NCBI RefSeq assembly: GCF_000002075.1
Contig: NW_004797363.1
Coordinates: forward strand, 1,465,376 to 1,529,375
Length of the DNA stretch: 64,000 nt
From: Aplysia californica
Lineage: Eukaryota; Mollusca; Gastropoda; Aplysiida; Aplysiidae
Direction of reading: 5' to 3'
Shown here: positions 23,391-30,015 of the stretch, piece after piece
Position numbering within the stretch: position 1 is the first letter of the stretch
Layout: every line of letters starts with the position of its first letter
Notes under the pieces: generated by a model
Told to the model about the DNA's origin: nothing
Database searches by the model: none
What the model saw: the letters and a program-made list of their open reading frames with translations, nothing else
Program-made: the position numbers and the translations under genes

Positions 23391-26226
23391 TGTATGTGTG
23401 TGCCTGTGTGTGTTTGTGTATGTGTGTCTGTGCCTGTGTGTACCTGCATATGTGTGAGTCTGTGTGTTTGTGTTTTCTTTAAAACATCTGACCAATGTGC
23501 CAAAGTCTGGACTATAAAGATTAATCATAATAGTGGGTAGCTTGCAGATGGTCCGGTGCGGTTTAAATGTAATCTTCCTTCAACTTTTCCTATCAAACAT
23601 CTATCGTCCTTGTATCCTCCTTCTTTTCTTTGTATATTACTCTCTAGTTAAACATTTTGTTTGTTTTGGCAAGTGGTTTACGGCGCTCAGAAGTGCATAT
23701 GATTATGGTCATAATATTATTATGAGCGCACAGTTACACCTCTAATCTCCGCCCGTATATGACTTAATTCTGTTGGAATTGCCGTAAAACGTTTACTACA
23801 AGACTAAAACTAAAAGATTAATCGCATCTGTGCAATTTCCCCTTTGTCATCTTCAGAACCTGGAATGGGCACAGAAAACATCCTAATAATCGTGGTGATG
23901 CTGATCCTATTCCTTCTCCTGCTGTTACTTTTGGTGGCATTCCTTTTGAAAAAACGGTGAGAGAAATTTTTGGGGGGAGAAGTAGTGATTTTTGTTGATA
24001 CTATTAATTTCTGTCTATCCTCTGGGAACTACCCAACACTTCTCTGGCCGATCGTAACAGGGAGGGTTGAGCAGCCCTCTTCCTACCCTTATAGGATTGG
24101 GGGGGTTTTTTGTTTTGTTTTGCCGTTGTTGTTGCTTGGGGGGGTAGTGTTTTATGGCGCTCGCTACCGCATAAGGTCACATATGAGCGCGCAGGACACA
24201 CCAAACACTTTCAGTTTGAAGGAAATTTTGAATTTTGCCAACCCTTATCGATTTTGGAGCACCAAGAGTTCTTTAACATGCGCAACTTGCTCACGGGACC
24301 TCCGAGATTTTTCGCCCTTGTCAAAGAAGACTAGGTATAGATCTTTCCTACCAGTCAGAAGATAAGGGGTGTGGCTGAAAGACAGCTGTAAGATCCAGGG
24401 AGTAGCAATAGAAAGTCGGCAGAAAGAGTCAGCCAGAGGAGGGGATAAAGGAGATGTCAGGGTGGGGGCAGAAAGTGGAGACGAAAGCTGACGACAGAAC
24501 ATTGCTAGAGAGCAGGAAAGGAGGTGAAAGGAGACAATTTTAGACAAACAAAAATTTTCCGTCGCTACCGGGATTCGAACCAGGGACATTTGAACCAAAG
24601 GTAAACACCTTAACCTCTTGTCCACGATAGCCCCCTTACGATTAAGAAAGAGCAGACAGGGGAGGTAAACATTGCATTTTATGGGTGGTTGGCGGCGGAT
24701 GCTCTCGTGTGGTTTGCTCCTTCCTTCCTACCGGACATCTATTCTATCGTCCGTTTCCCTCCTCCTTCTTTCCTACCGGACATCTATTCTATCGTCCCTT
24801 TCCCTCCTCCTCCCTTCCTACCGGACATCTATTCTATCGTCCCTTTCCCTCCTCCTTCCTTCCTACCGGACATCTATTCTATCGTCCCTTTCCCTCCTCC
24901 TTCCTTCCTACCGGACATCTATTCTATCGTCCCTTTCCCTCCTCCTTCCTTCCTACCGGACATCTATTCTATCGTCCCTTTCCCTCCTCCTTCCTTCCTA
25001 CCGGACATCTATTCTATCGTCCCTTTCCCTCCTCCTTCCTTCCTACCGGACATATATTCTATCGTCCCTTTCCCTCCTCCTTCTTTTATGTGTGTGTTAC
25101 TCTCTAGCAACACCTCTAATATTCAGCACTTACATGATCTAACTGTGTTGCAATGCAAGTACTGTAAAACGCTTACTAAAGCACAAAACATCTGGCTACA
25201 ACAGTTTCAGTAAAGAGAGTCATACTGACATGATACTGGACGGTCGCTTTGTTCATGGACAAAGCAAGACAGACAGACAAACAGATATATGGCAAATAAA
25301 AATAAACAGGACCTGGAGAACTAGCGTTCTTCAACAACCTGGCAACCAATCAGTTTTTTATCAATGTATTTCCAACCAACCTACTTGGCATCAAATATGA
25401 TTAATTCTTTTTCCCAAGTACCCGCTAACTAACTCGTATTATGTACGTTACTTAGTTTTTAAAAACTACCCACTAACAAATTTACTTAACTTAGGCGTAG
25501 AGTAATTTTATTATGCCCAAGTTGGGCCCACAAAACACCTTCTTTCACATTACTAATTACTCCAGTTTGTTTTCAACAATTCGTTAATCAACTTATTGCG
25601 AATCATTTATGATCGTCTATTTCTTTCAAATCGTCTGCAAGACAACTCCTTTTACATTGCTAATGATAATCACATCAGTTTCTTTTCAACCACCCATTAA
25701 CCAACTTACTTGCATCAATTATGATCATCAAATTATTTCAAACCGCCGGCCAAACAACTCTTTTCGTATTACTAATTCCATCAGTTTCTTTCACACCAAA
25801 CATTAACAAACTTAGTGGGTTGTTGGCAGGTGCTCTGGTGTGGTTTACTCCTTCTTTCCTATCAAAATCAAACATCTATTGTCCTAGGCTAATCTCTCTT
25901 CATTCATTTTTGTGTTTGTTACTCTCCTGCAACACCTCTAATCAGAATCTTCGGCACTTATATGACCTTATTGTGTTGCAAGTGCCGTAAAACTCTTACT
26001 AAAACTAAACTAACCAACTTTCTTTGCATCCACTTTTGTATGGCCAAGCAGCAAGAAGGAGGACCCTGAGTGTAAGAAGATCGCCGGGAGCGAGAAAGGA
26101 GACGAGGAGGACCACGTGGAAGATCCAGAACATGAAGATGAGGGTCAGGAGGAAAAGCACTCTGGAGATGATGAACATGATGAAGAGGAGCCAAAAGGCG
26201 AAGACCACCAGCCGTCGGATGATTGA
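12423..26226 (+). CDS. Membrane-anchored C-type lectin / MEGF-like EGF-repeat protein (4 exons)
   Basis: Spliced from 12423-13680, 21952-22092, 23857-23956 and 26049-26226. Phases 1, 1 and 2 all close, giving 558 residues. In order: a signal peptide (LIVLLNLLVYLADC), a C-type-lectin-like domain at about residues 50-165 (ends DCVVIF...VDCES..GVCE; no clear EPN/QPD sugar motif), then about six Cys-rich EGF/laminin-type repeats with the CPxGxFGDxC pattern of MEGF/SREC proteins. The last repeat comes from exon 2. Exon 3 supplies a Leu-rich transmembrane helix and a KKR stop-transfer. Exon 4 gives a 57-58-residue Asp/Glu-rich tail. The protein likely sits at the cell surface and may bind glycans or particles, which would suit innate recognition or adhesion (inference). 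Additional exons could hide in the 8.3-kb first intron, which contains a gap. An in-frame ATG at 12381 is an alternative start; 12423 was preferred because it sits closer to the hydrophobic signal. Confidence 0.82.
13912..14325 (+). mobile_element. Fragment of the RNase H LINE family in intron 1
   Basis: Encodes NTLPQSDVRYRVKNYTSNLW and KPSDLPRRDQVMF, then in another frame LCRMRHRFHH-like remnants of the Cys-rich end. It aligns in order with the C-terminal part of the LINE at 8290-8700. It is frameshifted and 5' truncated. Confidence 0.8.
14378..15204. mobile_element. DNA element with ~105-bp terminal inverted repeats, interior in a gap
   Basis: The left end AGTGTATACAGACCC continues through GTAACCGGGAACAAAGTCAC and a second ATACAGACC copy to GTTTCAGCGCCC. 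The right end is its near-perfect reverse complement, finishing GGGTCTGTATACACT. The TIRs are about 105 bp and each contains the ATACAGACC core twice. The middle 484 bases are unknown, so coding capacity cannot be judged. The superfamily is not assigned. Confidence 0.8.
14488..14971. other. Assembly gap (484 N)
   Basis: A run of N inside the TIR element. Reading frames drawn across it have no meaning. Confidence 1.
15205..15367. other. No feature seen
   Basis: AT-rich intronic sequence between the TIR element and the 110-bp repeat. Confidence 0.4.
15368..15480 (+). repeat. 113-bp direct repeat, copy 1
   Basis: Begins GGTCTGACGTCGGTGGACGC and ends GGACGCGTAGGCTAAGG. A roughly 90% matching copy in the same orientation lies at 19562-19674. 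Just downstream, CCGCGTCCAC inverts GTGGACGCG, giving a small hairpin. Confidence 0.8.
15529..15658 (+). repeat. 53-bp tandem duplication and telomere-like GGGTTA tract
   Basis: A 53-bp unit (CAAATGAGATTGTTTTTGTC ... GACTAGGGTTAG) occurs twice in tandem (15529-15581, 15582-15634). The end of the second unit runs into GGGTTAGGGGTAGGGTTAGG and further GGGGTA units to 15658, an interstitial degenerate telomere-type repeat. Confidence 0.8.
15659..16200. other. Intron sequence, no gene seen
   Basis: A short imperfect repeat of CATGTACCCCATA occurs at 16020-16075. Nothing else was recognised. Confidence 0.4.
16205..16432. repeat. ~75-bp tandem repeat, three copies
   Basis: Units share CATCTT, ACTCACACA, GTACATGAATG, CTTCATTTTA and CACATATCACAA in the same order, with roughly 80-90% similarity. 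Confidence 0.75.
16440..16745. repeat. Pyrimidine-rich tract
   Basis: About 300 bases almost wholly of C and T on the + strand (CTTCTTCTTCTTCTT, CCTCTTTTC and similar). Open frames here are compositional. Confidence 0.8.
16746..17560. other. No gene recognised
   Basis: Contains a poly-G run at 17026-17048 and a short (ATC)n at 17409-17425. The minus strand may hold further decayed P-element sequence, but no motif could be supported. Confidence 0.35.
17560..19200 (-). mobile_element. Decayed P-superfamily (THAP9-like) DNA transposon
   Basis: The minus strand shows the parts of a P/THAP9-type transposase in order. First is a THAP zinc finger at about 19142-18960: C-x4-C in WCSAVNCSNARYN, then LFRFPKDKVRCQKW, and NVLCSKHFENSQF. 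A linker follows with NTAIPTRFNVPNPPP. Next come a possible donor near 18752 and acceptor near 18100, then a coiled coil (IRQLKKKIMSLKKTIKK, about 18050-18000). Then SPKAYPLLQNQFTLPSVKTL (about 17810-17750), and IFDEMTLKVTALLLR (about 17635-17590), the DEM block of this superfamily. A nine-A run after FATA shifts the frame, and further shifts and a stop follow. The C-terminal half is missing and no terminal repeats were found. Confidence 0.75.
18100..18752 (-). other. Probable intron of the P-like transposase
   Basis: AT-rich stretch between the THAP block (donor TTTCACAG|GTAAAAC) and the coiled-coil block (acceptor TTCTATTTCTATTAG|GC). It has no coding features. Splicing is inferred from these junctions only. 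Confidence 0.4.
19201..19561. other. No feature beyond AGATCT repeats
   Basis: Contains TAGATCTAGATCTAG-type hexamer runs near 19221 and otherwise unremarkable sequence. Confidence 0.4.
19562..19674 (+). repeat. 113-bp direct repeat, copy 2
   Basis: Matches 15368-15480 in the same orientation from GGTCTGACGTCGGTGGACGC to CTAAGG. The surrounding sequences differ. Confidence 0.8.
19733..20162. mobile_element. Foldback element with GGTAACCGGG-bearing arms
   Basis: The arm at 19733-19798 (GTGTCTACGTACACGGTAAC, GTAGTCTCAGTATC, ACACGGTAACCGGG) is inverted at 20105-20162 (CCGGTTACCGTGTAC, GATACTGAGACTAGGTGCCC, GTGTAGACAC). The ACGTACACGGTA motif occurs three times on the left side from 19697. The spacer of about 300 bp is non-coding. 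Confidence 0.75.
20872..21440. mobile_element. MITE-like element with GGGGGCTACACC termini
   Basis: The left end GGGGGCTACACC at 20872 is inverted as GGTGTAGCCCCC ending at 21440. The flanks carry a similar sequence in direct orientation (GTACTGCTATTTCGATATTA at 20840; GTACTGCTAGTTTAATATTG at 21471), either a long imperfect target duplication or part of a larger unit. A poly-C run follows. Confidence 0.6.
21540..21655 (+). repeat. LINE 3'-UTR/hairpin fragment
   Basis: GTGTTTCGCGAGCTCATATG, then TTGCGAGGGCTATAAAACTC and TTACTAAACTAAC, matches the end of the LINE 3' UTR (8835-8920) and the X-repeat tail. Confidence 0.65.
21745..21921 (+). repeat. X repeat (SINE-like), ends 31 bases before exon 2
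   Basis: Head GGTGGTTGGCGGGTGCTCTGG, body with TTTATCTATCGTCCTGATCT and CTCTTGTAATACCTTTAA, tail TTGCAAGTGCCGTAAAACTC followed by TTTCTAAAACT. It lies in the sense direction of the host gene. Confidence 0.75.
21952..22092 (+). CDS. Lectin/EGF gene exon 2 (one EGF-like repeat)
   Basis: Acceptor TCTGATATGTCAG|TC follows a pyrimidine stretch; donor is C|GTATGT at 22093. The 141 bases encode a repeat with CDNPRKWGEDCNNEC and CSKC..TGNTCAGCDDGY. It starts and ends in phase 1, so it is a symmetric module of the kind that can be shuffled or skipped in frame. Confidence 0.82.
22099..22156 (+). repeat. (ATC)n microsatellite at exon 2 donor
   Basis: About 19 ATC units begin within eight bases of the donor GTATGT at 22093. 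Confidence 0.95.
22305..22655 (+). mobile_element. LINE C-terminal remnant with (GAT)n tail
   Basis: Encodes, with frame changes, HLNRHEGLEHLALTGNIE, GRGKPTTTYLGNLNKW, LRASEQKNELRNMIGD and CRRSGTG. This is the C-terminal region of an endonuclease/reverse-transcriptase type LINE. It ends in GATGATGATGAT. A related copy lies at 29405-29945 on the other strand with the same kind of tail. Confidence 0.7.
22853..23203 (+). repeat. tRNA-derived SINE, family 1
   Basis: The tRNA-like head has an A-box-like TGGCCTAGTGGTTAGGC and a B-box GGTTCGAATCCC. A conserved body follows (CACCCAGGTGGGAATGGGTA, CTGCTTGCACTGTATGCTTC). The tail GCGCTATACAAATGCTAT ends in (ATT)n. A second copy lies at 28937-29285. 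Confidence 0.85.
23212..23303. repeat. Partial copy of the 121-bp palindrome
   Basis: GTACGGGGT, GCCGATCG and the hairpin CTCGATCGCCTGAAAC ... TTTGAGGCGACCGAG match the palindrome at 30214-30334. The right arm is replaced by a GT microsatellite. Confidence 0.65.
23305..23480. repeat. (GT)n-rich microsatellite
   Basis: GT units with interspersed GTAT and GCCT variants. Confidence 0.9.
23545..23812 (+). repeat. X repeat, rearranged, ends about 45 bases before exon 3
   Basis: Head GATGGTCCGGTGCGGTTTAA, body AACATCTATCGTCCTTGTAT and CCTTCTTTTCTTTGTATATT, tail GCCGTAAAACGTTTACTAC and ACTAAAACTAAAAG. A second, inverted hairpin piece interrupts it at about 23668-23735. It is in sense with the host gene. 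Confidence 0.65.
23857..23956 (+). CDS. Lectin/EGF gene exon 3 (transmembrane helix)
   Basis: Acceptor CCTTTGTCATCTTCAG|AACC; donor AAACG|GTGAGA at 23957. It encodes GMGTEN followed by about 22 hydrophobic residues (ILIIVVMLILFL, then Leu-rich) and LLKKR, a single-pass helix with a cytoplasmic positive flank. Phase is 1 in and 2 out. Confidence 0.83.
24128..24634 (-). repeat. tRNA-derived SINE, family 2, with LINE-type 3' hairpin
   Basis: Read on the minus strand: head GGGGGCTATCGTGGACAAG with B-box GGTTCGAATCCCGG, then a pyrimidine-rich body (CTCCTTTCACCTCCTTTCC), a region ending CCAAAATCGATAAGGG, and the hairpin GCGCTC ... GAGCGCCATAAAAC that also ends the LINE at 8870-8900. A + strand copy lies at 55876-56340. 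Confidence 0.8.
24683..25195 (+). repeat. X repeat with internal 45-bp expansion
   Basis: X head GGTTGGCGGCGGATGCTCTC, then eight tandem 45-bp units, then X body TGTGTGTTACTCTCTAGCAA and tail GTACTGTAAAACGCTTACTA. In sense with the lectin/EGF gene, in intron 3. Confidence 0.8.
24726..25085 (+). repeat. 45-bp minisatellite, eight units
   Basis: CCGGACA recurs at 24731, 24776, 24821, 24866, 24911, 24956, 25001 and 25046, exactly 45 bases apart. Units read CTACCGGACATCTATTCTAT, then CGTCCCTTTCCCTCCTCC. Units are nearly identical, so expansion is recent. The length is divisible by three, so all three + frames stay open; these are not genes. Confidence 0.95.
25200..25815. other. Intron 3 sequence, no feature seen
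   Basis: AT-rich. It contains loose repeats of TTTCAAACC...CAACTTACT...ATCA-type phrases (25370-25800), possibly an old tandem array of about 90-110 bases. Confidence 0.35.
25818..26010 (+). repeat. X repeat, ends about 40 bases before exon 4
   Basis: Near-consensus copy: GGTGCTCTGGTGTGGTTTAC, AACATCTATTGTCCTAGGCT, the hairpin CGGCACTT (25949) ... AAGTGCCG, then TAAAACTCTTACTAAAACTA. In sense with the gene. Confidence 0.85.
26049..26226 (+). CDS. Lectin/EGF gene exon 4 (acidic cytoplasmic tail, stop)
   Basis: The acceptor is a NAGNAG pair, AAG|CAG|C at 26047-26051. Both choices stay in frame and differ by one Ser codon. A branch-like ACTAAC lies at about 26008-26013. The tail begins SKKEDPECKK, becomes Asp/Glu/His-rich and ends HQPSDD before TGA at 26224-26226. 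No known signalling motif was recognised. Confidence 0.82.
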
Positions 26227-26242
26227 GGCTCGATCGATGCCA

Positions 26243-27172
26243 TGGTGTCACGATGCAGTGGAATCAGGCGCTCGTCAATTTTTGACCATATGAAGTCTTG
26301 GGTACATGTATTATAGTTAAGAGTGTTCATTTGTCTTGCTTGTGATGAAAAAATGATCCATCCATCTTTAACAGAAGTTGAGATATTTTGGATTGGAGGA
26401 GGTTGGGGTCACTGTTTTCAGAGCTAAAATAAGAGAGAAACTGGCCGTCAAAGTTTGGTGACTTCCAAAGATTGAATGTCCTTGAAAACTATAAATTTAT
26501 ATTGTTTGTACCTTTAACCAAAGAGTCTACACAACAAGAGGGGCCACTTCTCTCTTTGAGCCAATTAAAAAAAGTGTCCTCAAAATTCGGTGGCGCACTC
26601 TTCACAAAAGCGCACCTTTAGCGAGCAGAGTTATCCTACTTGAGTTTTAAAAAATCAAAGTGAAACTAGCAAGTTTTTGAATGAATTCCGGAAGAACGCT
26701 TTTTTAAAATGGTTACGCTGACAAAAAACCTCTTCCGGAGGAAAGGGTGATTGTTTTCTTCGCTTAATTGAGAGGTCATTAAAAAAATTTTTTAAACTAA
26801 AACTCCGTACTGAACGAACCCGAACTGCTGATGAACAGTCGATCTGCGCACGCAAGGAGGTGCTATTCCTATTCTTCTTCTGGAAAAACGAAAGAGAGCT
26901 TCAAAACAGACTGCAGTGCCATCTGAAGCAAAGAGCATACTTCCTGCGGACACTTTTTTGGCTGAGTGGCCCATCTTGTTATTTACTATCTTTGCTTTAA
27001 CTAACGTTTTTCAGTAAAAGCCACGCCGCAATTGTTTTTAAATTGACATAAAAGGTGTGGAGTCAAAAATCAAAAATTTGACAAAAATACGTGAAATCAA
27101 AAGGGAAGAAAAGGGTCGTTTTCTTCGAGTTCATTATTTTGACAAGCGCCTGATTTCACCACGCTGCCTCTT
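26243..27172 (+). mobile_element. MITE family Y copy in the 3' UTR, itself interrupted
   Basis: Left end GTGTCACGATGCAGTGGAAT then CAGGCGCTCGTCAATTTTT. Right end GACAAGCGCCTGATTTCACC then ACGCTGCCTC. Other copies are about 430-450 bp. This one is about 930 because roughly 475 bp is inserted between CCTTTAACCAA (26520) and CTTTAACTAA (26995), which look like a duplicated target. It begins only about 17 bases after the lectin/EGF stop codon. Confidence 0.75.
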
Positions 27173-27334
27173 GGCCATGGTTGGTCCCTTTGTTTGTTCG
27201 TGCGGCAGAGAAGAAGTCCCCGTAGTTTTATGCAAGAAAAATTTTGAAATTATGCAAACCGAGCATAATAAAGAATTCGAAAGGCATGGGGGTTGGGGTG
27301 GGTGGGGGGAGATTGACAGAGAGAGAGGGAAGGA

Positions 27335-28169
27335 NNNNNNNNNNNNNNNNNNNNNNNNNNNNNNNNNNNNNNNNNNNNNNNNNNNNNNNNNNNNNNNNNN
27401 NNNNNNNNNNNNNNNNNNNNNNNNNNNNNNNNNNNNNNNNNNNNNNNNNNNNNNNNNNNNNNNNNNNNNNNNNNNNNNNNNNNNNNNNNNNNNNNNNNNN
27501 NNNNNNNNNNNNNNNNNNNNNNNNNNNNNNNNNNNNNNNNNNNNNNNNNNNNNNNNNNNNNNNNNNNNNNNNNNNNNNNNNNNNNNNNNNNNNNNNNNNN
27601 NNNNNNNNNNNNNNNNNNNNNNNNNNNNNNNNNNNNNNNNNNNNNNNNNNNNNNNNNNNNNNNNNNNNNNNNNNNNNNNNNNNNNNNNNNNNNNNNNNNN
27701 NNNNNNNNNNNNNNNNNNNNNNNNNNNNNNNNNNNNNNNNNNNNNNNNNNNNNNNNNNNNNNNNNNNNNNNNNNNNNNNNNNNNNNNNNNNNNNNNNNNN
27801 NNNNNNNNNNNNNNNNNNNNNNNNNNNNNNNNNNNNNNNNNNNNNNNNNNNNNNNNNNNNNNNNNNNNNNNNNNNNNNNNNNNNNNNNNNNNNNNNNNNN
27901 NNNNNNNNNNNNNNNNNNNNNNNNNNNNNNNNNNNNNNNNNNNNNNNNNNNNNNNNNNNNNNNNNNNNNNNNNNNNNNNNNNNNNNNNNNNNNNNNNNNN
28001 NNNNNNNNNNNNNNNNNNNNNNNNNNNNNNNNNNNNNNNNNNNNNNNNNNNNNNNNNNNNNNNNNNNNNNNNNNNNNNNNNNNNNNNNNNNNNNNNNNNN
28101 NNNNNNNNNNNNNNNNNNNNNNNNNNNNNNNNNNNNNNNNNNNNNNNNNNNNNNNNNNNNNNNNNNNNN
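27335..28169. other. Assembly gap (835 N)
   Basis: Unknown sequence. Frames drawn across it are not evidence of coding. Confidence 1.
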
Positions 28170-28936
28170 GGGGGACACCGTGCGGGGCCGGTCTCTGCAA
28201 AATTAGATTTCTCAGACTGCTGTTAATAATTTTTGCAATTACACCTTTATTTAATTAAGGACCGATTTAAACAATTTGTGGCACATGCATTACCAATAAG
28301 AAACCCAACATTTCTGTGTTATATAAGACGTTATCTATCTATTTCAGTTTTTCAAAAATCAGATTTTCACTTTTTGACCATATCTTTTTCTCCTCCTCCG
28401 AAGTTTACCGATGGATTCTTAATGATATCTGGCATAAACATAACCAGAGGAATGGCATAATCGTAACAAGGGGAAAAAAGGGGGGGTTCATTATATCTAA
28501 TGTAGACTTGATTTTATGAACGAAATCCGTGTAAATTTAGATAAAAAATGCCACTTCTTAAAATGACCAACTTTGAAAAACGTAAAACCCCAAAAGCACG
28601 TTAAACAAGATATCAAGAAACGGCTGATATTCTTATACTACTATACTACTACAATGATAACAACCCTATTGCATTCCTTTTTCTGAAACGCCAAAAAATG
28701 CCAGCACTGAAGTAGCATTTAAAAAAAGCAACTTTTAATGACGTTCAAATAATACTATTATGTAATTAACACGGTGGCAATTAATTTTAAAAATATAAAC
28801 AATTACAAGATAAAGATTTTTTTTCAACATGATTTTGGCACCAATAGAGATTTAAATGCAACGTTTCAAGTAGTTGGGTCGAGAAATAACGATTAGCTCT
28901 TAGGAGGGACACAACTCCCCCCCCCCCTTTCCCATT
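28170..28936. other. Intergenic, no gene seen
   Basis: AT-rich sequence with no recognisable domain. It ends in a poly-C run at 28917-28927. Confidence 0.45.
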
Positions 28937-29285
28937 GTGGCGTCAGTCGCCTGGTGGTTAGGCTACCGGACTCGTAATCGTGAGGTTGCGGGTTCGGGGG
29001 TTCACGCTGCGGGCTCGACGTTGTGTCCTTGGGAAAGGCAGTCGACACAAATTTTCCTCACTTCACCCAGGTGGGAGTGGGTACCCGGCCATAGACAGCG
29101 AAAGATCTTGTTAGTATGTTAGTGTTTTAGCGCCTATAAATGGCTGCTTGCACTGTATGCTTCCCAGGAAGTTGAGGTTGTTTCAGAATGCTCCCACGTC
29201 TGCTGGGGTAATATTATAGATTGTGAAGCGCTTAGAGTTTGCTGTTGGGCGGGGATTTGTGCTATACAAATGCTATATGTATATT
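28937..29285 (+). repeat. tRNA-derived SINE, family 1, second copy
   Basis: Aligns from GTGGCGTCAGTCGCCTGGTG through GACGTTGTGTCCTTGGGAAA, CACCCAGGTGGGAGTGGGTA and CTGCTTGCACTGTATGCTTC to GTGCTATACAAATGCTAT with the copy at 22853. The B-box region is disrupted by a small insertion. Confidence 0.85.
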
Positions 29286-29404
29286 ATTAATATTATTGTA
29301 TGGGTTATAGCGCCATTAAATATAAATGCAATCCTCTATTATTGTATGGGAAAGGGCGCTATTTAAATAAAATTTATTATAATTATAAATTATAGTTATA
29401 ATAC
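29286..29404. repeat. SINE-tail-like AT-rich repeat
   Basis: Two ATTATTGTATGGG phrases with AGCGCCATTAAATATAAATG and GGGCGCTATTTAAATAAAAT, resembling degenerate SINE tails. Confidence 0.45.
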
Positions 29405-29945
29405 ATCTTCATCATCATCATCAAGTGCCAGATATCTGGGGCAGACATCGGCGATAATGGTTGTCTATTCATTCCTTTGCGTTACCCTGATCTTTCCCTG
29501 TTACCCATTTATTTAGGTTCTCTAAGTATGTAGCTCTGGGCCTCACCCTGCTTCGTTTGTCTTCAATTTTGCAAGTGAAGGCTAGATCATGTTCTATTTA
29601 TGTCTATTCAGGTGACCCAAGAACTGCATATTTTGTCATTTCCTGATTCTTTTTGACAGTGAGAGTCCCATGTGGGCTTCATCAAGCATTACCTCATTTG
29701 ATTTCTTTTCCAGCCAAGACATTCTCAGAAATCTCATAATAAACCACATTTTTGTAGCCTTCCATTTTATTTTCATTGTCTTTAGTGATTGTCCAGCATT
29801 CACAGCCATATATACATGCAGAAGGGTTGACCATACATAGCATTTCATAACTTTCATTTTCATAATCATTAAGATGTTTCTATTTTTCAGGATTGGGCTC
29901 ATTTTATTGAAACTAGCCTTATCCATTGCAATTCTTTGTTCGCCT
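29405..29945 (-). mobile_element. LINE C-terminal remnant with (GAT)n tail, second copy
   Basis: On the minus strand it encodes, in broken frames, YGCECWTITKDNENKME, KKSNEVMLDEAHMG and LENLNKWVTGKDQG, then GATGATGATGATGAAGATG. The same element type as 22305-22655, longer at its 5' side. Confidence 0.7.
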
Positions 29946-30015
29946 AGATGTGATCAATGAAGTAGAGAACTGAGTCTACACTACACGTCTTAGTCTTTTA
30001 AGATAAAATTTTTTA

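Noticed and set aside
24560-24634. tRNA gene on the minus strand
   Set aside because: tRNA-like head of SINE family 2; body and tail follow and a second copy lies at 55876.
24726-25085. CRISPR-like array
   Set aside because: Units are contiguous with no unique spacers and the DNA is eukaryotic.
24672-25213. Three overlapping 140-174-codon frames
   Set aside because: A 45-bp tandem repeat keeps all three frames open; it lies inside an X repeat.
27057-28226. Frames of up to 389 codons
   Set aside because: They cross the 835-base gap; no supported coding sequence on either side.
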